Source: Chondrus crispus (lineage: Eukaryota > Rhodophyta > Florideophyceae > Gigartinales > Gigartinaceae). From it: DNA of 64,000 nt. The position numbers were made by a program, and so were the translations under genes. This document shows positions 31,981-41,605 of this stretch, piece by piece; position 1 is the stretch's first letter, and each line of letters begins with the position of its first letter. The notes beneath the pieces were generated by a model that worked only from the letters and a program-made list of their open reading frames with translations, ran no database searches and was not told the DNA's origin. The DNA lies in the NCBI RefSeq assembly GCF_000350225.1, contig NW_005179032.1, forward strand, positions 1 through 64,000, given 5' to 3'.

Positions 31981-32622
31981 GGGACGGGACGAAGGCGGCG
32001 AGCAGGCGCAAGGCGGCCTCGAGCGAGCGCGGGGAGACGGGGATGGGTGCGATCTTGATGGCGTCGAGGGCAGAGATCTCCGTCTCAGCGGAAGCGTGTG
32101 TGCGGGCGGCGTCGAAGACGGTCGGGAGGAAATCGGTGAGCGGGGTGGGCAACTCATGCTGGACAGAGAAATGCAGAGTTAATACCCTGTACTGTAGTGT
32201 GTATCCGACCGACCAAGCTTATCATACCTCAACAGATCCGACAAATTTAATAATTTTTCATCATTTAGCCGACACGAATTCTTCTGAAAGAATACTTCAA
32301 GACAGCCATATCGCACTTGAACGGTGGGGTTGTCAATGAAATACCTTGTAAATCACGAAGAAGCCATTTTCAATTTCGTACTACAAAGAAAAACTGCTTA
32401 CAGTGAAGATTTCCAGGTTCTGCTTCACTTTTAGAGGTAGAACTTGTCTCCACAACAAAAGATTTATGCTGATTGTGTCAAGGGCTATGTGGAGTACCCA
32501 GTAGTCAAATCAGAACTAAAAAACAAGCAAGAAGTTCGAAGAAAAATCCCTTTGTCCTAAAATTTTGTCCTCACGGTCGGATAGACACTAGCAGACCGCC
32601 ACTTGTAATGTAATTATTTGGT
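31981..32622. other. region after the pantothenate kinase break
   Basis: Between 31985 and 32152 the minus strand has a protein-like frame (TDFLPTVFDAARTHASAETE, then EAALRLLAAFVPSHSP) meeting the kinase end head-on. This suggests a rearrangement junction near 31980. The rest is AT-rich without features. Confidence 0.3.
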
Positions 32623-35600
32623 GTGCAAAATCTAAACCGCCAGGCCTGGGGACCCCTGCGCACTGTTCCTTCAACAACATCCTACACTCTCACTTCTTCC
32701 AACACCATAATCCACACGAAAATATCGGACGACAGCACCACCGTTCCTCATATGTCAGGTCGAAGAAAGAGACGTCGTACGATGGGCACTACATGGATGG
32801 ACAACGTCCCTAACTTGCCAGACCTGGCAGCCCTGTTCCATGACGTTCATACACGACCAGGATGCGATCTCGATGGGGATGCAGATGCGGCCGCACTTAT
32901 GGAAGCAGAAGAAACCCCAGCTCTCGAGCTTCCGGAAACTGGCGAAGCGGCTGATATTTTGGGAGTGTTGAATGGGCACGCTTCGTCGAACAATCAGACT
33001 GGAGATCATGGTACTAGATCGAAGATAAAGGGCTCGGAACATCGAGAAACGGTTGTCGTAGAAGAAGGAATAGATCTTGTCGACTATGATGAAGGCCACT
33101 TCCCAGAACTTGGCGACTCGGAACAATTCGCTCCCGAGAGCGATCCAAACGGTGTTTTAGTGGGAAATGACAATATCATTATTCCAAGAATTTATTAAGA
33201 GAGCTGTGAGAGGATGGAGTGCCTTCCGAGTTTGTCAAGTGACGATCCCGAAATGGGAAGCAGGCTGGACAGCCAGAAAGTTTTGCGATTATTTCTATCG
33301 TCTCGGAAGCTTTTCGAACCATGGTACAACCTTTTGGGCTTCGTAATAGTTTGCGGTAACGTCCGCTATACGGTCAGACAGTATAACCTCCTGAGAGATA
33401 TACTGTCTTGGGTTTCTCCTTCTATTAAGGTCCCATCTTATTCCACCGTGCAGAGGACTCTCTTTCGGCATGCTTTGAAGTATCTTTTTCCCAAGAGTGA
33501 CCTCAAGTACTTTGTCGTCCGACGAAAGAAGAAGGCATTCAACCGAACGTCATTGGTTGAAAATTTGGGGGGTAACGAGGAGACCGCATCGCAATATTCG
33601 AACGGGTCTAAAACTCCTGTTCGTATCGTTCCACCAAGTGAATGGGCGAAAGTGGACATCATGATGGCTCCGTTCTTCAACTCAATGCATCCAAAATCCA
33701 GTCGATGGCATGGTGGTGTGGCGGACGCAGAATGCATAGAAAGCTCGAAGCTGGTTGCAGAGCGGCAGATAATATCGGAAGCTACGACAGCACTTTACGT
33801 CCACAATGGTTCATGTACTGTGCAGGCGTTCCCGGGTGCCGTGATTCGACTGGAACTGTCAGAACTGCTTCCATCACGTTTGTCACTTGACGTGCGCAAG
33901 CTGGGCTATCGTGTTCATGAGAACGCAGAGAATAAATTTGTAATGAAGTGTATAATTTCAGCCGTGTGGTGCGTGGGAAGTGAGGGAAATGTTACAAGAA
34001 GCGCCAACATGGCGATGAAGGTTCTCCGTGGCGTGGAGAATTGCCTGGCCAGGCAGTTTTTTACAGCACCGCCATTGGAAAAGTATAATAGATCTGTGAG
34101 GCGTAGAGATGGAGGGATAGATTTTGAAGCAAGGGCTCGTTCTTCGAAGAAGGTGTTGCCTGGGGATATTTGTACCCTTCTTCGACCTACAGAAAGTGAA
34201 GTAGTGGCAACGTCGAGAATGTGTATGTTGGTTTCTAGGTTTTGGAAACACAAGGATGGTCTCAGCTCAGACACTTTGTTTTGGTTTCAAAACATGAGTG
34301 CAAACGGGGCCGGTCAGCGTTTCAATGATGGTGGCGATGGAACTCCAGACAAACCCTTTTGTCCGCTCGGTACTCAACATTTGAAAGGGCTGCCTTTCCT
34401 CCTCCAAGAGCCCAAAATATCGGGATGCACCCGCAACATTGACAGAAGAATGCAAAACAGCGGCCGCTTAATGGATGGAACAAAGTTCGTGGTCTATCGC
34501 GCTCTCCTATACTGCGATGACTTTTCCCCATTCTCTTCATTGTATCCGCAGGGTTCAGCAGGTGGATGCTACATGATCCCGCTTGGACTACCACCGCGAA
34601 GTCGTAACACGCGATCGTCTGTCAGAATCATTGGATTAACCCCTCCAGGTGTATCAACGAACAATATACTGCTCTCAATCATTCCAGACTTGGTTAAGTG
34701 TACAACAGAAGGTGTGGAAGCACACACGCCTACCGGCGAGAGAGTAAGAATCTTTGTCGACGTTGTGGGTTTTGTGGCTGACTATCCAGCGGCCGCTGAA
34801 ACATTGGATGTTTTGGGACATACAGCAAATACGCCCTGCACTCTTTGTACATTTCGGAAGAACACCGGCGTCGGTGAGAGCGGATACGGCTATACGACAA
34901 AAGTCCATGCACACCGCACGGCGTCCTTGAGGTGCATGGAACGCCATGACGCTCTTCGCAACAGCGAAATTGACAGTCGAGACACAAACCGGCTTGGTAT
35001 GAAAGACAGCAACAAGGTAAGTGACGAAAGTTCTCCTCTTCTTGCATTGCAAAGGGAACTTGAGCGCGTACGAGTTGACATACCGTTAACAAGCGATGGA
35101 AAGCGTGTGGTGTCAGGACGTTTTGAGGCATATCGCTGCAACGTCGTCGCGCCTGACCATTTGCTGGCCGGTCTCGCGAAGAACGTTATCGAGGTAGGCT
35201 TCTACGTCATTAACCGACAAGGAAACGCGGCTGCGTTCAGGGCAAAAGCTGACATGGCAATATGCGGAGCCCTCCGAGACAATGGGTTGAAGAGGCAATC
35301 ATCAGTTTTTAGTTCCAAGAATGAACTCAATTCCATGACTCTGTCCGGTGTGTTCTGTGTCCTTCTCGTGTGCGTTCCGGTTTTCTACCAACTGTTCCCG
35401 GGGATCCAGAGTTAAGAAACCACTGTTGTGTTGGATCTATTGACGCAATTGCAGGAATTGATTGCGTTGACGTACTGGTGGCCATCGGAAGAGGCGGATG
35501 GTGTCTCAGATTATGTGTATGTGACAAGTGATAATGGAGCTCAATACCATGCAGACTTGCTGGAAAGGGCTGAGAAGTATGTGACTGAGGCAGACAAGTT

Positions 35601-36720
35601 TTGCGCAAATTATTGCCAAGGAGTGGGTAAAGGTCGCCCCAGCTTGGACAAGCCGAACCTGCACAGGTTAATCGAGTTGTACAACCACACAATTCTTGCC
35701 TTCGGGCATGTACGTCACTTTATGGAACTGGTGTTCGAGAATGCTCATCAACCTTTGAAGAGGTGCATAGTCCGGAATAATCACCAAAAAGGACATTTAG
35801 CGGCCGTGGGTCATTGTTTGGGGAATGATTGGCAAGGGCGGTTGGCGTTGCTGTCCAGCACTATGACACAAACTTCGGATGCCGGACTGAAGATGGAATG
35901 CAGGAGAGGCCTTCGACGCTTGCTTCTCGGCGAAGCTTGCAACGAGTTGTCACAGGCTTCGGATGAATTGAAGGGATTCCTGAAGGACACAGATGTTAGT
36001 ATATCTGATTTATTTGTCAAACCGTTGATGGACGAGATGCGGTCGAATGGGAAGGTCAACCCCGCTTGGACGGGAGATTCCGTACGATGGGAGGGGAATT
36101 GTGAATAGGATGTCAATGAGCTGTCCAGCTGTTGCATATCAGAAACAGAAACGATAGATTCATCTGATCTTTTGTCGCAGCTTTTGTCACGGGCTACAAA
36201 CATCCTGGAAAATCTCCGTCCAGAATTTGATACGTCAAAGAAGTCGGAAGTCAAGTTGTTCTCGTCTGCTCGGCGCGTTCGCAGAAGCTACTTGAGTGCG
36301 TCCCCACGGACGTACTCGCATGACACGATTGAGCCGGGATGTGTAGTCCAGGTTATGTTGCCGCGCGGAGGGACGAAGGGATTGCTTTTGCATGCAAATG
36401 GGGCGGTCGGATCGTCATTGGACCTGTTCGCAGTTGTTGGGGTCTTGCAGAGAGAGGACGAGAGTCCTCACGCGGCTGTCGTAAGATGCAGAGTGGATGA
36501 TCGTAAAACTCTGAGGATATCCGCTGAACTGAACTCAGAGTCTATACAGGTGCTCTGTCTCACTGATGGCGTCCGTCGCGTGGCGCGGTACCACGCCTGC
36601 TCAGCAAACTCCTGTCACGTATCGAGGGACAACTCCATCAAACACTCTGCCAATGTTTCGGGTGGCGGGGCATTCTACTTTCAGACGAGGAGAAAAGGTT
36701 ACCCTGCAAGAATGGCATGA
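32623..36720 (+). pseudogene. CACTA/Transposase_21-like transposase, three in-frame stops
   Basis: One plus-strand frame of about 1,366 codons is interrupted only by TAA 33196, TAA 35413 and TAG 36106. An acidic N-terminal region (after HMSGRRKRRRTMG) leads into FEPWYNLLGFVIVCGNVRYT. A central core, RIFVDVVGFVADYPAAAETL with LGHTANTPCTLCTFRK, carries the D-x-P-A and Cys-x2-Cys pattern of Tnp2/Transposase_21 (CACTA) and the related KDZ/Plavaka transposases. LNRLIE-like and FENAHQPLKRCIVRNNHQKG segments follow (H/E-rich end of the catalytic core). The C-terminal part (36172-36720) has VVQVMLPRGGTKGLL. Stops without frameshifts suggest recent point inactivation. No terminal repeats were identified. 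Function is DNA cut-and-paste transposition by family. Confidence 0.5.
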
Positions 36721-37260
36721 AGGGAATAGGGACCTGGTGTTTCAGACGCTGGAAAACCTGATTATTCGCGGAGTGGCGTTTTCTACTGGAAAATTATCAG
36801 ATTTCAGCGCCCATCCCATCTGAATTGAAATTGGGCGGACTTCTGGTTACACGTCTCGCCGATCCCGTCAAGAGTTGGACACCTCGCTCTTCCTTGGCCA
36901 ATCTACTGCTGACTGAAGGTATCATTGGACACAAACAACCACGCAGTTCGTTTCGCGTATGAGGGCGCAAGATCGATGCCATAGGGTCACGGCGGGCCCG
37001 CTTGTGGTGTATGGGTGATCAGGATAGCGAGAGATCGCCAGTGCTATTGCTGGTGGATGGGGCTGCGAACGGCCGATCTACAGTTGATCGATGTCGATGC
37101 CGTCGTGATAGGAAACGCGCTGAAAGTAGGTTGATATGCACGCACGTGGGTTGCATTGTTGTCCGCGTATGTCCGCACTATCTGACCATCTTCAAATTCT
37201 TGTGATGAGATCGCCTTTGTCTGCGTGCAAACCTGACGGAATTAAAACCGTGTTTGTCTT
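36721..37260. other. spacer downstream of the transposase
   Basis: Possible 3' part of the transposon. A plus-strand frame up to 36823 (KVTLQEWHEGNRDLVFQTLE) may be a frameshifted continuation of the transposase C-terminus. No repeat boundary was found. Confidence 0.3.
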
Positions 37261-37842
37261 GTGAAAGTGTTGGATGGATTGTAAGTTGTCGTTGACGCTT
37301 CGCGAATCAGTCCGGCCGGACACGCGTGCTGCACACAGTATCTTATCTACTTCAGTTTACATCTGCGCTTGTCCCCACAACAGTTGGTCATCGGAACTTG
37401 AAGTCATGGTAAACTGAACTCCGTCATGATTGGAAGTGTCACATGGCATCGGCGCCGGAAGTTGGGCAGTTCTTGTTGCGTGAGAGTGTTGGATGGATTG
37501 TAAGTTGTCGTTAACGCTTCGCGAATCAGTCCGGCCGGACAGGCGTGCTGCAAGCAGTATCTAACCTACTTCAGTTTACATCTGCGCTTGTCCCTACAAC
37601 AGTTGGTCATCGGAACTTAAAGTCATGGTAAACTGAACTCCGTCATGATTGGAAGTGTCACATGGCATCGGCGCCGGAAGTTGGGCAGTTCTTGTTGCGT
37701 GAAAGTGTTGGATGGATTGTAAGTTGTCGTTAACGCTTCGCGAATCAGTCCGGCCGGACATGCCTGCTGCACGCAGTATCTAACCTACTTCAGTTTACAA
37801 ATGCGCTTGTCCCCACAACAGTTGGTCGTCGGAGCTTGAATC
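37261..37842 (+). repeat. 219-bp tandem repeat, about 2.7 copies
   Basis: Units start with GTGAAAGTGTTGGATGG (or GTGAGAG) at 37261, 37480 and 37699. Each contains TCAGTCCGGCCGGACA, CTTCAGTTTACA and ATGGCATCGGCGCCGGAAGT. The third copy is truncated near 37842. Copies are about 97% identical by eye. The remaining 37843-38153 is unique sequence with no feature recognised. Confidence 0.9.
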
Positions 37843-38205
37843 GGCAAGGAGACTGTATATTGCGCTGCGTAGCGTATGTAGATAGGGAGCTAACATAGTG
37901 GTAAACCGACTACTGACTCTTGCTCGCAATTCACACTGCTCCCATCCTATATGACAACTGGTACCACGGGTGCGGTGCATTGACCCGATCCTACGTGTGC
38001 ACATCGCCGACCAGAAACAAACGTTGGATCATTCCAGTCTGTTTGGCAGTACCAAAACGCAATAAACTACTGCATGGCCATGCCCAGCGATTAACATGGG
38101 ATGTTTTTGAGATGGATCAGCCCAGCACGTATGGCGGTACCGCCAAATATTACTGTAGCATGAGCGCAGATCAGAATTAGATTTAGAATTAGATCGCGCG
38201 CGCGC

Positions 38206-38360
38206 ACACACGTGTACTGTCAGGACTGTCAGGACGCCCGCACACACGTGTACTGTCAGGACTGTCAGGACGCCCGCACACACGTGTACTGTCAGGACTG
38301 TCGGGACGCCCGCACACACGTGTACTGTCAGGACTGTCAGGGCGCGCGCACACACGTGTA
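38206..38360 (+). repeat. 36-bp minisatellite with ACACGTGT boxes (4 units, 5' LTR)
   Basis: The unit is ACACACGTGTACTGTCAGG followed by ACTGTCAGGACGCCCGC. Each unit carries the palindrome ACACGTGT, an E-box/G-box core (CACGTG), at constant 36-bp spacing upstream of the TATA-like box. It could be an array of bHLH/bZIP-type sites; this is an inference. Confidence 0.85.
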
Positions 38361-38496
38361 TCATCGGCGCGCGCGCGCACACGTGTATGGACAGCGCTAC
38401 AGTAGCTGAGTACGGTAGCTCAGCACTGTAACGCGCTACAGTGCAGTACAGACTGTACTGTAGCCCTGTATGATAGACGCGACAGACGCGTAATTG

Positions 38497-38505
38497 TATA
38501 TTAAA
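38497..38505 (+). promoter_or_regulatory. TATA-like box in the 5' LTR
   Basis: TATATTAAA, preceded at 38486-38491 by ACGCGT, a MluI cell-cycle-box-like sequence. The same arrangement is at 50851 in the 3' LTR. It is probably the core promoter for the genomic RNA. Confidence 0.5.
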
Positions 38506-38908
38506 CCACGGGAACCGACGGCGGCGGAGGGGAGGCAAGCATCGGCTTGGCGAGACCCTCACCGTCGGCTAACCCGGAACGCTTACTCTAACTCGCGCAC
38601 GCTCTCTCTGTTCGCGTTTTAGAGTAGAAGGACACGGGCAGCGGACGCGTACGTGCGCGTGTGAGCTAGGATCCGCCTCCGCCCGTCGGCACTGGAGCGT
38701 CACCCAGTGCCGCGCCGGGGCGTCGAGGCGTCGATCCGCTCTACCGCGTACACTAACGCGTTCGCGACCCGACCCGCTCTACCACCGCTACCGGCCCGTG
38801 TCCTTCCTCACGCGTTGCTTACTGGTCCTTTCTGTTCTTCTCGCGTTCTAGAGGGCCTCTTACGCGGACTGAGCATACACCCCTGTCGTTGGGGTGCTTA
38901 TGCTACAG

Positions 38909-38921
38909 TGGTCTCCCGACC
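38909..38921 (+). other. candidate primer-binding site
   Basis: TGGTCTCCCGACC starts one base after the 5' LTR. TGG pairs with the CCA end of a tRNA, as expected for tRNA-primed reverse transcription. The cognate tRNA was not identified. Confidence 0.5.
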
Positions 38922-38983
38922 TAGAAGGCCACGCGATTATCGCGAGAAGAATATCGTTCGAATCCGCGTCCGCGCGCGTCGAA

Positions 38984-41569
38984 ATGGAAGAAGGAACCGC
39001 CAACTCGATTCAGACGGAACCGGCGAATATGGAGTCAACCGCGCGCCGCGCCTCCGAGTCAGGCGCGCTGCGCGCCCCCTTCGGCGGCGGCGCCGCAGGT
39101 CCTACCGACCGCGAACCGTCGCCTGGGTTTTCAGAAGGACGCGCTCGCGCGATGTATGACAGGATCGCGGAATACATCGAGGACGTCCGGACCTCGCTTC
39201 GAATTGACGTCTCGGACGCGGTATATACGCGCTGTATGGAAGAGCTTCGCTCGCTTCGCGAAGGAAGGTTTGACCGCGTCTCCCAATCCTTGGAGAACCT
39301 CCGAGCGCTAGTCGACCAGCTACAGAGTCGGCTAGCGCTCGTTGAGGATTCGCGTCTCGATTCCCCTATCGAGGACAGGGAAGGCCACCCTGAGAGGTCG
39401 GCCTCATCAAGACGACCCGGCGCACAACCCTTCCCGTCGGCGGAGCAAATACACGCGTTTGCCCATATGGCCGCGGAACTCAACTCGACGCGGAGACGCG
39501 CTCGCGAGGTGGAACAGACCCCGACCAACAGGTCGCCCGGGGCTCCTGCGAGGGGGCCCGGTGCCACTGTTCCCCCGATCGCGTCAGACGCACCGGAGTT
39601 CCAACCGACGGGTGCCGGATCCAGTCGGTACGCGGATGGCCCAAGACCACCAATGGACGCGAATGTCGCGTCCGAAACCCAAGCCCTCCCGTATGTCGCC
39701 GGAGACATACGGGGGATGAGACGCGTACCGTACGCGGACGACCAGGACCGTGGAGGAGCCGCCCGCGGATCAAGAGAACCGATTCTCTCTTTCGATCCTC
39801 GCTGGGGCGGCTACCAGCCGGTGGACCTCACCGCGCATCCCGGTCCGGTCGATATCCGAACGCTGCCCGTCACCCCTTTCGGGACGTTGGGACCCGCGGC
39901 ACCCGGGGTTGAGCCCGTCCATACCATGATACAGGAGTTCAGCGATGTCGCGAACTACCGCATGTATCGGTTGGACAATACGTCGAGGCTCGTTACCTCG
40001 GGAGACGCGGGACGGATCGCGAAGTACGTCCAGCGCTGTCGTGGGATTCGACCCACGATGCGCAGCTTCGACGGCACTGACGCGATTCAGTTACTACCGT
40101 TCTTGAAGGATATACGTATCACCTTCAACGCGCAACACCTAACCGAAGGTGTTGCCGTCCGCGTCTTCGCGCATTTTCTTGAACGCGACGCGGAAAGATT
40201 GTATACGAGTTACACCATGCGCGGACTACGCGCTGGCCAGCTTCACGACGACGTAAGCTGGCCTGGCCTCGTCAACCAGTTCATCAAACGCTACCTCACG
40301 GACGACGTGTTAGGTGAAGCGTATGATACAGTCGCGACCGCGCGACAGCAACCCCACGAGACGGAGAACGCGTACGCGGATCGATTGGAGTCCGCCGCGT
40401 TCCGATGCACCGCAGTGTTCACCGAACAAGCACTCGCGCATTATTTCGTGCGCGGACTAGCCCCGGCGACCCGAGCCGCCGTGGCTGAGACGGTGCAACG
40501 ACTGCCCAGATGGCAGAAGACAGACCTCTCAAGCATCCGCCGTATAGCGACGGCGGAAGGTACTACCTTCCGCGCGCGTCGCGGCCTACCCCTGCCGGAT
40601 CCGAAACCGGCAGGGAGAGCGGGTCGACCATCGAGGTCGAACGCGACAAGTTCACCCGCGACAGCGCTCCATATTGGAGAAGATGAGTGGCAGGCCGACC
40701 CTGTCCTCATCGCGCGAGGCATGGAGCAAGAGGGAGGTCGACCTCCCACACCGGCGTCAACGCGGTCGACCGGAAGCTTCGCCACCGCGTTCGCGCATAC
40801 TCCGCGCCTGCCAAGTGGTACGGACCACAAGGTGCAGGAGCTGGACATTTCGCGTCAAGGAGGGGATCGCATATCGGCAAGCGTCCCCAAGTTAACCGAA
40901 GAGGAGACGCGTCACGCGGCATCTTTCGCATCCACAGACGGTAGCGCGTACGTCTGTTGGCTATGCCGTACGTACGGGCATGCCATGTACGCGTGTCCAT
41001 TCCTGTCGCCCGAGCAACGGATGTTCACCGCGTACAGGAATTACAAGTACCAGATGGAGACGCGTCCTGGGATGCACAACCTCCTCCAGCAATCGGTTCG
41101 CGAGGACCGATTTCCGCGTCAAGGGTACCCGAGTCGAGCGGGTGCGGGCGCCCGCTTCCCGCCCCGCGGTGGCGGGTACCGTCGTAACGAACTCGACCAA
41201 CGCGGGAGACGCGACTTCCGCCAGGCGGACACGCGATATCCGCGTCAAGACGGAAGGGGAGACCGGGACCGTTCCCGACTCCCGCCGGGGGTACAGAACG
41301 CGATAATGTACCTCCAGGACTGGGCAGAAGATACGCATGCCCCGCCCAGGGGGGAACGCGAAGGAGATCCGGCACCCGCGGCCCCGCAAATTCTGCAACG
41401 TCCGGACGTGGTGAATCAAGGCCTCGAAGTATCCGAATACTTCGACGAAGCCGCGAGACCGAGATGGACCACGCCCGCGCCCCCACTCGTCGAGGGACGC
41501 AGAGGCGCGCCAGCTATCGGTAGCGACGCGCTTAGCTCCGATAGCTCCGGTAGCTCAAAAAACGCGTAA
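38984..41569 (+). CDS. gag: gypsy Gag (capsid and nucleocapsid)
   Basis: 861 residues from ATG 38984; the frame is open further upstream into the LTR, but that region holds the primer-binding site. The N-terminal 350 residues are Arg/Ala/Pro-rich. The capsid-like retrotransposon gag domain lies at about residues 360-520 (MRSFDGTDAIQLLPFLKDI, WPGLVNQFIKRYLTDD, AYADRLESAAFRC, YFVRGL). A CCHC zinc knuckle (CWLCRTYGHAMYAC, 40955-40996, about residue 658) binds RNA. The C-terminal part is Arg/Gly-rich. It ends at TAA 41567 in the sequence TCA AAA AAC GCG TAA, which is the frameshift site. Gag assembles the virus-like particle in the cytoplasm. Confidence 0.9.
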   Translation: MEEGTANSIQTEPANMESTARRASESGALRAPFGGGAAGPTDREPSPGFSEGRARAMYDRIAEYIEDVRTSLRIDVSDAVYTRCMEELRSLREGRFDRVSQSLENLRALVDQLQSRLALVEDSRLDSPIEDREGHPERSASSRRPGAQPFPSAEQIHAFAHMAAELNSTRRRAREVEQTPTNRSPGAPARGPGATVPPIASDAPEFQPTGAGSSRYADGPRPPMDANVASETQALPYVAGDIRGMRRVPYADDQDRGGAARGSREPILSFDPRWGGYQPVDLTAHPGPVDIRTLPVTPFGTLGPAAPGVEPVHTMIQEFSDVANYRMYRLDNTSRLVTSGDAGRIAKYVQRCRGIRPTMRSFDGTDAIQLLPFLKDIRITFNAQHLTEGVAVRVFAHFLERDAERLYTSYTMRGLRAGQLHDDVSWPGLVNQFIKRYLTDDVLGEAYDTVATARQQPHETENAYADRLESAAFRCTAVFTEQALAHYFVRGLAPATRAAVAETVQRLPRWQKTDLSSIRRIATAEGTTFRARRGLPLPDPKPAGRAGRPSRSNATSSPATALHIGEDEWQADPVLIARGMEQEGGRPPTPASTRSTGSFATAFAHTPRLPSGTDHKVQELDISRQGGDRISASVPKLTEEETRHAASFASTDGSAYVCWLCRTYGHAMYACPFLSPEQRMFTAYRNYKYQMETRPGMHNLLQQSVREDRFPRQGYPSRAGAGARFPPRGGGYRRNELDQRGRRDFRQADTRYPRQDGRGDRDRSRLPPGVQNAIMYLQDWAEDTHAPPRGEREGDPAPAAPQILQRPDVVNQGLEVSEYFDEAARPRWTTPAPPLVEGRRGAPAIGSDALSSDSSGSSKNA

Positions 41570-41605
41570 AGACGGTTACGTTCGCGCGGTCGCGTGAGCC
41601 GTCTT
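41557..41605 (+). promoter_or_regulatory. -1 programmed ribosomal frameshift signal
   Basis: The zero-frame codons are tcA AAA AAC, a canonical X XXY YYZ heptamer (AAAAAAC, 41557-41563), two codons before the gag stop. After a 5-nt spacer (GCGTA) there is a stem: AAGACGG (41569-41575) pairs with CCGTCTT (41599-41605) and TTACG (41576-41580) with CGTGA (41593-41597). One G is bulged and the loop is 12 nt. Slipping back one base enters the frame that is open through protease. All three parts of an eukaryotic -1 frameshift signal are therefore present in register. Confidence 0.85.

Larger units (their letters stand above)
38154..38907 (+). repeat. 5' LTR of the gypsy element (754 bp)
   Basis: Starts TGTAGCAT and ends ATGCTACA, an 8-bp terminal inverted repeat. 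It contains four 36-bp minisatellite units, dyad-rich sequence at 38393-38470 and a TATA-like box at 38497. The 3' copy is exactly 108 bp longer because it has three more minisatellite units. Confidence 0.95.

Noticed and set aside
37261..37842. Possible CRISPR array because of regular repeats.
   Set aside because: Units are contiguous 219-bp tandem copies without spacers, in a eukaryotic genome.
38212..38409. Repeat peptide (YCQDCQDARTHV) encoded by the LTR minisatellite.
   Set aside because: The 36-bp unit is a multiple of three, so every frame repeats; it lies in the LTR upstream of the promoter and differs in copy number between LTRs.
39010..39708. A 232-codon minus-strand frame inside gag.
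   Set aside because: Mirror of the GC-rich gag codons; composition only, and no homologue at the other copy.
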